Positions 6,855 through 13,540 of a DNA stretch of 16,504 nucleotides are shown one piece after another. The stretch is from Thermoplasmata archaeon (GTDB lineage: Archaea > Thermoplasmatota > Thermoplasmata > Thermoplasmatales > Aciduliprofundaceae), in contig JAGGTO010000117.1 in assembly GCA_021163705.1 (NCBI GenBank), forward strand, positions 1 through 16,504, written 5' to 3'. A program made the position numbers and the translations under genes. Below the pieces are notes generated by a model. That model was given only the letters and a program-made list of their open reading frames with translations. It was not told where the DNA came from and searched no databases. Each line of letters starts with the position of its first letter. Position 1 is the first letter of the stretch.

Positions 6855-6863
6855 GGGGGTGAT
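6855..6863 (+). promoter_or_regulatory. Shine-Dalgarno GGGGGTGAT selecting the GTG start at 6867
   Basis: GGGGGTGAT precedes GTG 6867, with 7 bases from the G run to the start. It supports this GTG over the later in-frame GTG at 6903. Confidence 0.65.
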
Positions 6864-6866
6864 TAA

Positions 6867-8783
6867 GTGGTAAATAATGGAATAAATAGTGGAGTATCAG
6901 TAGTGAATGTGGAAAACAGTCCATGGGGATTTGAAAGAGGAGTGTCCCATCAGGATTTTCTGGAGGTATTTAAAGGACTTCCGGAGATAAGGGCATTCCT
7001 TGAAGAAAGTAACACGCTAGAAGATGCCCGGGAAAAACTTCAGAAATTTGCTAGAGAGTTGTTATGGAAATACAAAAATGGAGAGTGTGGACTAGATCCG
7101 ATTGATAGATGGCTGGCTATTGAAGCAATAAATGTATTTCTCAACATAATATCAGAATATGGAGAACGGAGGGCAGGATTCAGCACGCTGGAGTATCTAT
7201 GGAAGGCAACGCTAGGGGACGAGAATGTGCTAAGTATTCTCACGGATGCATTCGTTGAAGAGTTCAGGCATCTGTTTCTAGCAATGAGCGGAAAAAGTGA
7301 ATACTCAAAGGGATGGCTCGGAAGAAAAATGGATGAAATGAACCTCAAATCCGTGGATTTCAGCAAGATAAAGGGTAGAAAAGCAGGGATAATGCGCTCC
7401 AATTATCTCGATGGTGTATGGAAAATAATGAAGGAGTATCTGGAAAAATATCCATCCGGGCTGGATGCTCACATAATAAAGAGAAGGGAGAAGCAGAGAA
7501 AACTGCTGATGGATTTCTTCGGAATAGGCGAGGATGAATGGTTCGATTACCGCTGGCAGTTCTCAAATGTTCTGAAAAGAGAGCGTGGTGTTAAGATTCT
7601 CCGAGAACTGAAGGAGGAGGGGATTGTGAAGATTCCCAATGAGGATATAGAGCAAGCGGAAATTGCTGTGAAGTATCATATACCGTGGGGAATAACACCC
7701 TACTATCTCCATCTCTGGGACTTTGATAATCCCTATGTCCATGACATTCAGGTTCGAAGACAGGTGATGCCTCCTGCCTGGTATGTGAAGAATATGATAA
7801 AGCACAGGGAAGATAGGGAGTATTACTTCGATTTTATGGGGGAGCATGACACTTCGCCAATAGATCTTGTCACAAGAAGATATGTGACCATTGCAATTCT
7901 GAAGGCATACGATACCTGCCCACAGATATGCGTTTACTGCCAGAGGAACTGGGAAGTCTTGGAGCCATTCATGCCCGGTTCGTTTCCACCATGGAAGAAG
8001 ATAGAGGGCACTTTAGAATGGTTTGCTGAGCACGATGCAATGGTTGATGTTCTCATCACTGGCGGCGACCCCTTTGTTTTGAGTGACCCGGTGATAGACA
8101 AGATAATGTCAAAATTTGCGGAGATGGATCATGTAGCAAATATTCGCTGGGGAAGCAGAATATTTGTCACAGTCCCTATGAGGATAACGGATTCTCTCGC
8201 AGAAATTCTTGGCTCCTACATTGAGCCGGGGAAGAGAAATGTATCCGTCTCAACGCATGTTGAAAGTGCATACGAGGTAACACCCGAAATGGCAGATGCA
8301 GCTCTGAAGATAAGAAAGCAGGGCATATACATATACAACCAGCTGGTTTATCAGAGAAGTGTGAGCAGGAGATTTGAGAATGTTGCATTGAGAATTGCAC
8401 TCAAGAAGATAGGCATAGACCCCTACTACACCTTCTATCCCAAGGGCAAGATTGAGCAGAAGGATTATCTCGTGCCAATAGCCAGGATAGTGCAGGAGAG
8501 GAAGGAAGAGGCAAGATTGCTTCCTGGACAGTTCAGGACCGATGAACCGATATTCAATGTTCCACGCATGGGCAAGAATCATCTTCGTGCATGGCAGGAT
8601 AGGGAACTCATAGCAATAGCCCCAGATGGCAGAAGAATCTATCTCATGCATCCATGGGAGAAGGGAATAAGCGAAACAAAGATGTACACATATCCCGATG
8701 TACCCATAAAGGAGTATCTTGATTATCTGGAGAGCATAGGAGAGAGCAGGGAGGATTACTGGACCATCTGGTACTACTACTGA
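6867..8783 (+). CDS. eam: KamA-family radical SAM/PLP aminomutase, predicted glutamate 2,3-aminomutase
   Basis: A 638-residue protein. From about residue 217 (WFDYRWQFSN) it aligns with clostridial lysine 2,3-aminomutase, LAM; residues 1-215 are an extra N-terminal region of unknown role. The radical SAM cluster ligands are C351-x3-C355-x2-C358, R360 matches the substrate-carboxylate Arg134 of LAM, TGGDP is the SAM-binding GGD motif, and WGSRIFVTVPMRIT matches RIGSRTPVVLPQRIT. K570 in PRMGKNHL matches the PLP lysine (Lys337). The two Asp that hold the lysine side chain in LAM (293 and 330) align with K526 and N564. This Lys/Asn pair is what was reported for Clostridioides difficile glutamate 2,3-aminomutase, so the predicted product is beta-glutamate, an archaeal compatible solute. 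The gene has its own TATA box and a structured leader, and its last 7 bases overlap the convergent gene at 8777. Confidence 0.72.
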   Translation: MVNNGINSGVSVVNVENSPWGFERGVSHQDFLEVFKGLPEIRAFLEESNTLEDAREKLQKFARELLWKYKNGECGLDPIDRWLAIEAINVFLNIISEYGERRAGFSTLEYLWKATLGDENVLSILTDAFVEEFRHLFLAMSGKSEYSKGWLGRKMDEMNLKSVDFSKIKGRKAGIMRSNYLDGVWKIMKEYLEKYPSGLDAHIIKRREKQRKLLMDFFGIGEDEWFDYRWQFSNVLKRERGVKILRELKEEGIVKIPNEDIEQAEIAVKYHIPWGITPYYLHLWDFDNPYVHDIQVRRQVMPPAWYVKNMIKHREDREYYFDFMGEHDTSPIDLVTRRYVTIAILKAYDTCPQICVYCQRNWEVLEPFMPGSFPPWKKIEGTLEWFAEHDAMVDVLITGGDPFVLSDPVIDKIMSKFAEMDHVANIRWGSRIFVTVPMRITDSLAEILGSYIEPGKRNVSVSTHVESAYEVTPEMADAALKIRKQGIYIYNQLVYQRSVSRRFENVALRIALKKIGIDPYYTFYPKGKIEQKDYLVPIARIVQERKEEARLLPGQFRTDEPIFNVPRMGKNHLRAWQDRELIAIAPDGRRIYLMHPWEKGISETKMYTYPDVPIKEYLDYLESIGESREDYWTIWYYY

Positions 8784-9607
8784 ACACTCACTCCCATTTC
8801 CTCTCTTTCTTCAAGTACATCCTTCGGGAGATATTTTCTGAAAGAGGCGGCAAAGAGTGTTATGGATACACACATAATAAACAGTGGAATGTCAAAAATG
8901 ATTAGCGGTATGATTGCCAGAGGTGTCCCTTCCAGAAACATTATTAGAAGACGCTTATTTATTTCCACTATAATCGAAGAGAGTATGAAATAGACAGTAA
9001 AGAAACCTATGCCCTCCCATTTTCGTGTAAGTTCAAAGGATTGGGCTAAGGCGTTTAGTGGGGAGAGGTGCGTAAGCGCTATAATTCCAGGTGTCGGAAA
9101 GATGCGGTAAAAGGCATAAAACATCAACACCAGTCCTATGCCAAAGCCTACATAGAGTCCGACAACAGTAAGGAAGATGGTGATAAGGATGAAGATTATT
9201 ATAAGAAAGATAACGATAATCGTGTAGATGAGATAGTGAAAATATTTGCGAATCCCAAGAGAGAGAGCCTTTTTAAGAGGTGAAGCATAGGCAAATGATG
9301 TGCCTATTGGGCTAATCAAAAGATATATCATTACAATAAGCAAGAAAATCTTATCATATGTGAGTCCCTCAAAAAATCCCAGAGAAATAAAAGTGTAAAG
9401 AATTCCAGCAGTGAAAATGTAAATTAGCAATGCAATTATCCCATCTCTAGTTTTAAGAACTTTTGCTCCCGTAAAGGGACCTGGTCGCGTGTAGAGTACA
9501 TCTGCTTCAAAAATATTTTTAATCCTGTTAATTCTTTTCTTCTTAATTTTCTTAATTGAAGAACTATATTTATCTTTATAAATATAAACTTGCCGCCCAT
9601 CATCCAT
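8777..9607 (-). CDS. Polytopic membrane protein of unknown function
   Basis: A 276-residue protein from the ATG at 9605-9607. It starts with about 50 mostly basic, cytoplasmic-looking residues (Lys/Arg/Ile-rich around KKIKKKRINRIKN), then has about six hydrophobic segments (roughly 56-80, 86-105, 120-150, 152-175, 203-222 and 232-255). The stretch SPLNALAQSFELTRKWEG before a late helix resembles the 'ALxxSxELTRG' pattern of several archaeal and bacterial multi-helix families, and FEADVLYTRPGPF before the first helix is faintly Yip1-like. I make no firm family call. The frame is open for 22 more codons upstream, but a strong TATA-like box at about 9622-9642 lies where a leaderless start at 9607 would need it, so the shorter protein is preferred. 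Confidence 0.72.
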   Translation of the reverse strand: MDDGRQVYIYKDKYSSSIKKIKKKRINRIKNIFEADVLYTRPGPFTGAKVLKTRDGIIALLIYIFTAGILYTFISLGFFEGLTYDKIFLLIVMIYLLISPIGTSFAYASPLKKALSLGIRKYFHYLIYTIIVIFLIIIFILITIFLTVVGLYVGFGIGLVLMFYAFYRIFPTPGIIALTHLSPLNALAQSFELTRKWEGIGFFTVYFILSSIIVEINKRLLIMFLEGTPLAIIPLIIFDIPLFIMCVSITLFAASFRKYLPKDVLEEREEMGVSVQ

Positions 9608-9621
9608 AATAAGAAGATATG

Positions 9622-9642
9622 CTATAAAAATATATATTTTTC
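9622..9642 (-). promoter_or_regulatory. TATA box for the 9607 (-) membrane protein gene
   Basis: Read on the - strand the region is AAAAATATATATTTTTATAG, centred about 26 bases from the ATG at 9607. This supports a leaderless transcript and the shorter start. Confidence 0.5.
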
Positions 9643-9685
9643 TATAGAAAAGTTGGATATGTGTCTGTCCCATTCTGAAGAAATC

Positions 9686-9726
9686 TATTAAATATTCGAA
9701 GAGAATTATAGTATGATAAAGGAGGT
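9686..9726 (+). promoter_or_regulatory. TATA box and Shine-Dalgarno for the isocitrate dehydrogenase-like gene
   Basis: TATTAAATATT (9686-9696) would start transcription near 9717. GGAGGT (9721-9726) lies 6 bases before the ATG at 9733. The leader would be only about 16 nt. This promoter is divergent from that of the membrane protein gene at 9607. Confidence 0.5.
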
Positions 9727-9732
9727 ATTGAT

Positions 9733-10845
9733 ATGACCTATAAGATAGCGGTATTGCCAGGAGATGGAGTAGGCCCCGAAGTCATTGAGGCTGCCATGAT
9801 TGTTCTTGACGAAGTTGCTCTGGATGCAGAGTATATCTATGGAGACATTGGCTGGGAGTTCTGGCGCAAGGAGGGAAATCCTCTGCCAGATAGAACTGTG
9901 GAGTTGATGAAAAACACGGATTGTGCGCTTTTTGGAGCGATAACATCTAAACCCAAGGAAGAGGCACAGAAGGAGCTTGCCCCTGAACTTAAGGGGAAGG
10001 GTTTGCAGTACTACAGTCCAATAGTGAAATTGAGACAACTTTTCGACCTTTATGCAAATGTCAGGCCCGCAAAGGCCTATCCCGGAAATCCCCTGAATTA
10101 CAGGGATAATATAAACATAACCGTTTTCAGAGAGAACACGGAGGGGCTTTACAGCGGAGTTGAATATTATCCCGTGCCTGAAAAAATCGATGAGGCCTTC
10201 AAGGACCATCCAAGATATCAAAAGTTTCTGGGCGTGGATAAGGCGATTTCTCTGCGCATAATCTCACGCAAGGGGGCTGAAAGGATAATAAGGGCAGCGT
10301 TTGAATACGCCAAAAAGAACAATCTGAAGAATGTGACCGTTGTGGAGAAACCCAATGTGCTGCGTGAAACCAGTGGACTGTTCGTACAGGTGGCTAGGGA
10401 GATACATGAGGAGTATCCAGAGATAGAAATGTGGGAAACAAATATAGATGCTCAGGCCATGTGGCTTGTAAAAAATCCGGAAAAATACGATGTGCTTGTA
10501 ACCTCCAATCTGTTTGGAGATATAATCTCGGACCTGGCATCCCAGCTCGTGGGAGGATTGGGATTTGCAGCCGCTGGAAATATCGGGGATAATTACGCCG
10601 TCTTTGAACCTGTTCACGGTTCCGCACCCAAATATGCAGGTCTTTACAAGGTGAATCCCATTGCAACAATCAGAGCAACCAGGATGATGATGGATTATCT
10701 GGGAGAGCATGAAAAGGCCAATCGCCTGGAGAGAGCGATAGAAGAGGTTGTGCGGGAAGGTAAGGTTCGCACATACGATATGGGCGGAAATGCAGGCACG
10801 CTGGATATGGCAAGGGCTATCGCCAAAAAATACTCAGAACTCTGA
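9733..10845 (+). CDS. icd: Isocitrate dehydrogenase family enzyme, predicted NADP-dependent
   Basis: A 370-residue beta-decarboxylating dehydrogenase. It has PGDGVGPE (9-16), the substrate loop SPIVKLRQ (95-102), R111 and R133, and RENTEGLYSGVE at 133-144 (catalytic Tyr140). Catalytic K206 lies in VEKPNV, and the metal-binding D239, D263 and D267 are in NIDAQA and GDIISD. RENTEG points to isocitrate or homoisocitrate rather than isopropylmalate. The cofactor loop HGSAPKYAGLYKVNP (295-309) has K300, Y301 and V307, matching K344, Y345 and V351 that give E. coli isocitrate dehydrogenase its NADP preference; NAD enzymes usually have Asp-Ile there. It would make 2-oxoglutarate in the cytoplasm and feed glutamate synthesis. 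It is shorter than bacterial NADP enzymes (about 416), and homoisocitrate or threo-isocitrate use cannot be excluded. Confidence 0.82.
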   Translation: MTYKIAVLPGDGVGPEVIEAAMIVLDEVALDAEYIYGDIGWEFWRKEGNPLPDRTVELMKNTDCALFGAITSKPKEEAQKELAPELKGKGLQYYSPIVKLRQLFDLYANVRPAKAYPGNPLNYRDNINITVFRENTEGLYSGVEYYPVPEKIDEAFKDHPRYQKFLGVDKAISLRIISRKGAERIIRAAFEYAKKNNLKNVTVVEKPNVLRETSGLFVQVAREIHEEYPEIEMWETNIDAQAMWLVKNPEKYDVLVTSNLFGDIISDLASQLVGGLGFAAAGNIGDNYAVFEPVHGSAPKYAGLYKVNPIATIRATRMMMDYLGEHEKANRLERAIEEVVREGKVRTYDMGGNAGTLDMARAIAKKYSEL

Positions 10846-10859
10846 TTTTTTTCTTTTTT
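10846..10859 (+). terminator. T-rich terminator after the isocitrate dehydrogenase-like gene
   Basis: Seven T, one C and six more T follow the stop directly. This is a typical archaeal T-tract terminator in a 12-base gap between two convergent genes. Confidence 0.5.
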
Positions 10860-11358
10860 AATGTATCTCTATTTCCTGCCTTATGTAGTTTATTGCGGTA
10901 TCCACATTCTTTGTGGAAACTACCATGTATCCCCATTTCCCGCTCCGAAGCGTGAGTTTTAGATGCTTTGCCCCGGGAATAACTATCAGAAGAACTTTCT
11001 TTCCGTTCATCTTCCCCACTCTTATCCCATAGCCACCATATTTCCACACACTCTCCTTCATAGGTTCCACAGTCTCTATGTTCTCCCATGGCATCTTGAA
11101 GGAATACACAGGAAAGCCAACTACGAGCATATCCCCTGTCAGAATGAGACGGTACTGATAGAAACCAAAGAAGAAGAACAGAAACACAAGGAGCATGAGT
11201 ATAAGAAAACTGTTGGGTGCAGGTTTAGTGCCAATAGGTGCCACGAAAATCTGATACAGAAGCATGAACAGAAAGAGCGCACTCAGAAATAGAAATATCC
11301 CCACCACAATCCAGAAAGTTATTCTCTCCTCATATATCACTGTTCCTGAGAGCTGCAT
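10858..11358 (-). CDS. Two-helix membrane protein with C-terminal PH-like domain
   Basis: A 166-residue protein with two hydrophobic hairpin segments (about 14-37 and 49-67), then a soluble, beta-rich domain of about 95 residues. It begins YQYRLILTGDMLVV and continues with FPVYSFKMPWENIETVEP, a pattern typical of bacterial PH-like (bPH) and PH-associated membrane domains. It ends with a predicted amphipathic helix (TAINYIRQEIE). The ATG at 11356-11358 immediately follows the stop of the M20 gene, and GGAGGTGG (11370-11363) gives a strong Shine-Dalgarno, so the two genes are co-translated. The role is unknown; such proteins are thought to be membrane-associated scaffolds. Confidence 0.72.
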   Translation of the reverse strand: MQLSGTVIYEERITFWIVVGIFLFLSALFLFMLLYQIFVAPIGTKPAPNSFLILMLLVFLFFFFGFYQYRLILTGDMLVVGFPVYSFKMPWENIETVEPMKESVWKYGGYGIRVGKMNGKKVLLIVIPGAKHLKLTLRSGKWGYMVVSTKNVDTAINYIRQEIEIH

Positions 11359-12384
11359 CTATCCACCTCCGGTCCAGTCTTTCAGAACCTTCTTCAATAT
11401 CTCGTATGCCCTGTTCACATCCTTCATATCCACATGCTCATCCTTGGTATGTGCGTATCTCAACTCTCCGGGCCCGAAAACAACGGTGGGCGTGCCCTTA
11501 TCCACTAAGCTCTGAGCATCGCTCCAGCTCCTGAACCCGCCAAGCTCAGCATACTTCAAAAATTCCTTCACCCTGCGCTTTCGAGGTGATATTTCGAAGG
11601 GGGGCGATAAATCATATATCATGTGATTCACATTGTATTTGCGACCTATTCTATTGACTTCATCTATTATCTCCACCGCAGTCTGACCGGGAAGGTAAAC
11701 GAAGTCCACCAGAGCTTTTGCACTCTCGGGCACAGCGAGAATATAGTCACCTCCATCGAACATCTCCACATTTATGGCAGGCTTACCCAGCAATCTGTGC
11801 TCTGCATTCAAAAATTTTAGCTTCTTTAACGCACTCAGAAACTTTATGCCCTGCCATATTGCACTCTTCTCCTCATCGCCGCAGGAGCCATGCATCGCCT
11901 TACCCCAGAATTCAAATTCGAGCTCCAGGCTTCCTGCTTCTGCGGTGCAGACCCGCAGATTTGTTGGCTCCAGAGTTACGGCAAACTCATGTGCATACTT
12001 CTCCGCATATTTTTTCGAGCCCTTGCCCTCCTCCTCCTCATCCACGAAGAAAACATAAGTTACCGGAAGCGAGTCACGGAACTCCTCTATGAGTTTGAGC
12101 ATTATCAGCACACCCGCCTTATCATCCATCACTCCGCGGCCCCACAGAATTGTGCCTTCAACCTCCGGGGGAAAGTAATCGCCAACAGTATCCACATGGG
12201 CATTAACCATAAATTTCTCCTCAGGATTCACAATTATGTTGTACCTCTCTTCATCCACGGGCATGCGCTCAAAATTCACGCCCAGACTCTCAAGCTTCTC
12301 TTCAATATATGCAAGAATTTTACTTTCATAGCCTGTTTCGCTCCTTATCTTGGCCAGTTCTATGAGCTCCTCAATTTTTATCAT
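11359..12384 (-). CDS. M20 family zinc metallopeptidase/deacylase (ArgE/DapE/LysK-like)
   Basis: A 341-residue protein from the ATG at 12382-12384. The two-zinc site of M20 enzymes is visible: H63 in NAHVDT, D87 in GRGVMDDKAG, the acidic pair in FVDEEEEGKG (about 116-118), the LEPT acid and the late YAHTKDEHVD His. A dimerisation domain (about 155-270, including KAMHGS) splits the catalytic domain as usual. Family members cleave N-acyl amino acids in arginine or lysine synthesis, or small peptides; 340-350 residues matches archaeal LysK-type enzymes, but no biosynthetic neighbours support one pathway. The start is in an ATGA overlap with the upstream membrane gene, with AGGAGA about 10 bases before it. 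The frame extends 13 codons further upstream without a Shine-Dalgarno. Confidence 0.82.
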   Translation of the reverse strand: MIKIEELIELAKIRSETGYESKILAYIEEKLESLGVNFERMPVDEERYNIIVNPEEKFMVNAHVDTVGDYFPPEVEGTILWGRGVMDDKAGVLIMLKLIEEFRDSLPVTYVFFVDEEEEGKGSKKYAEKYAHEFAVTLEPTNLRVCTAEAGSLELEFEFWGKAMHGSCGDEEKSAIWQGIKFLSALKKLKFLNAEHRLLGKPAINVEMFDGGDYILAVPESAKALVDFVYLPGQTAVEIIDEVNRIGRKYNVNHMIYDLSPPFEISPRKRRVKEFLKYAELGGFRSWSDAQSLVDKGTPTVVFGPGELRYAHTKDEHVDMKDVNRAYEILKKVLKDWTGGG

Positions 12385-12929
12385 AAATGAGGTATCTCCT
12401 TTCTTCTCTTTAATCTTTTCCATTCCATAAAAGATGCAAGAAGTGCCTGAGAGAGAGTATATATCACAAAGGCAGGAGAATATGGTATCAGCATGTTTCC
12501 AGATAACAAGAGAGAGAGCATTCCAAATGTCCCTATGAAGAGAAGAAGAGGCAGGGATAAATATGCCAGTTCTCCGTATCTTATCCTGGATGGAACATCT
12601 CTTCCTATGAGAAGTAACACAATCATGAGTGTCACTGCTGGAAGTAAAGATACGAGGAACAGGAAAAATGAAGGAAATATGAACAGAGAGAGAATGATAT
12701 TCGACATCACAGCGCTCAAAAGAATACTGTAATTTTCATCATTCCTCAGGAAACGCAGGAGATAGGTACCTATCGCCCCGTAGCCCATGCTCCAGGAAAA
12801 TGTATATGGGAAAGTGCCACAGCCCCCACTATTACATAATATGCAACCTCCAGTGATATATATTATAAATATCCCATATGCCCAGTAAAAAATCATCACG
12901 AATAACACCACGGCCCTTTGGTAATTCAT
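12381..12929 (-). CDS. Membrane protein with CxxC-x4-CG motif, paralog of the 14646-15278 gene
   Basis: A 182-residue protein with about five to six hydrophobic segments. Right after helix 1 it has C29-x2-C32-x4-C37-G, then FPYTFSWSMGYGAIGTYLL leading into helix 2. The gene at 14646-15278 has the same arrangement (C31-x2-C34-x5-C40-G, then YPYAWGLCYGAVGTYIL), so the two are members of one family, which I cannot name. The three Cys could hold a metal or a redox disulfide on the outer face. It is the first gene of an operon with the M20 enzyme (ATGA overlap) and a PH-like membrane protein. A TATA-like box about 26 bases before the ATG suggests a leaderless transcript. It is not a recognisable VKOR or DsbB: the conserved cysteines follow the first helix, and the VKOR Ser and second CxxC are not evident. 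Confidence 0.7.
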   Translation of the reverse strand: MNYQRAVVLFVMIFYWAYGIFIIYITGGCILCNSGGCGTFPYTFSWSMGYGAIGTYLLRFLRNDENYSILLSAVMSNIILSLFIFPSFFLFLVSLLPAVTLMIVLLLIGRDVPSRIRYGELAYLSLPLLLFIGTFGMLSLLLSGNMLIPYSPAFVIYTLSQALLASFMEWKRLKRRKEIPHL

Positions 12930-12943
12930 GAGAAGAGATATGC

Positions 12944-12960
12944 GATTTAAGATATTATAG
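12944..12960 (-). promoter_or_regulatory. TATA box for the CxxC membrane protein/M20 operon
   Basis: On the - strand the sequence is CTATAATATCTTAAATC, with TATAATATC centred about 26 bases from the ATG at 12929. No Shine-Dalgarno precedes that ATG, which fits leaderless initiation. Confidence 0.5.
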
Positions 12961-12974
12961 CTTTTCTGGTATCC

Positions 12975-13420
12975 TTATTCCCCAAGAAACCTTCTGATAG
13001 GGGAACCAAAGCCATAGATTAAGAGCATTATGTAAAACACCTGAAGCCCCGGCTTAAAGGACAGTGCAAATACTGTCAGTGGAGGAAACACCGTAGCCGC
13101 AAGAGAAAGGGATATCGCCTGAGAACTTGCAGTTGCTCCGAGAATAAGAATCATCCCCTGCTCGTATTTGAACTTCAAAAGTTTTGCAGCAGATACAGAT
13201 GGTGACCAGAATCAATTTGTAATTTCTTCCAGCTCTTTTGACTTTTTCCACCTCCATCCCGGTAAGCATGGGGTAAAGCATAATGAAAACAGCAGTGATG
13301 CTCACGGGCATTAGATTCATATCTCTGAAATTCACAAAATGTCCTGTAAGGAGAGCAATGATAAAAATAAGGGTCACATACACATACAACTTTTTTAAGG
13401 TGAAGCAGCCACTGAAGCAT
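12975..13420 (-). pseudogene. Decayed ACR3/SBF-type arsenite efflux transporter
   Basis: Three short frames on the - strand join into one shrunken transporter. Frame 1 starts at the ATG 13418-13420 (MLQWLLHLKK). After an AAAAAA run near 13390-13396 the sense continues in a second frame: LYVYVTLIFIIALLTGHFVNF, then VFIMLYPMLTG, then RNYKLILVT, which resembles the first helices of ACR3 (the 'YPMM' region). Near 13190 sense moves to a third frame: AKLLKFKYEQGMILILGA, then SSQAISLSLAATVFPPL, then a last helix, resembling the C-terminal helices. In all there are about 148 codons, whereas intact ACR3 proteins have about 340-380, so the middle helices are missing. A TATA-like box (13441-13450) still sits 26 bases before the ATG. 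Homopolymer sequencing errors could explain a frameshift but not the missing middle. Family assignment moderate. Confidence 0.6.
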
Positions 13421-13440
13421 AAAAATTAAGAATCAGGAGA

Positions 13441-13450
13441 TTACTTAAAC
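13441..13450 (-). promoter_or_regulatory. Relict TATA box of the transporter pseudogene
   Basis: GTTTAAGTAA on the - strand, centred about 26 bases from the ATG at 13420. The spacing equals that of the live leaderless genes here. Confidence 0.35.
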
Positions 13451-13512
13451 TTTGCTGAATATCTTTATGTAGAAGAGAGAGATGAAAATCTTCCTGCAAA
13501 CCAGAGCGAATG

Positions 13513-13520
13513 TTTATAAT
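13513..13520 (+). promoter_or_regulatory. TATA box of the MFS transporter gene
   Basis: TTTATAAT is centred about 25 bases before the ATG at 13541, and no Shine-Dalgarno is present, fitting a leaderless mRNA. Confidence 0.5.
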
Positions 13521-13540
13521 TTCCGACACCATCCTCCGCT

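Noticed and set aside
7040..8651. Several open frames antisense to the aminomutase gene
   Set aside because: They are shadows of a well-supported coding frame, with no motifs, starts or promoters of their own.
6867..8783. Annotation as lysine 2,3-aminomutase (ablA) for beta-lysine synthesis
   Set aside because: Both lysine-binding Asp residues are replaced (K526, N564), and no acetyltransferase (ablB) gene is adjacent.
9608..9673. 22-codon upstream extension of the - strand membrane protein
   Set aside because: It runs through the TATA-like promoter box and lacks a Shine-Dalgarno; the ATG at 9607 is at leaderless distance from that box.
11718..12390. Open frames antisense to the M20 gene
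   Set aside because: The M20 metal-site motifs establish the - strand as coding; the + strand frames are low-complexity shadows.
12385..12423. 13-codon upstream extension of the M20 gene
   Set aside because: No Shine-Dalgarno is present, it lies inside the upstream gene, and the core family sequence starts at the ATG 12384.
13054..13189. C-terminal part of the 111-codon frame after the transporter-like segment
   Set aside because: After about 13190 this frame turns into a Ser/Arg/Cys-rich sequence unlike a membrane protein; the sensible continuation is in another frame, so the gene is treated as one pseudogene.
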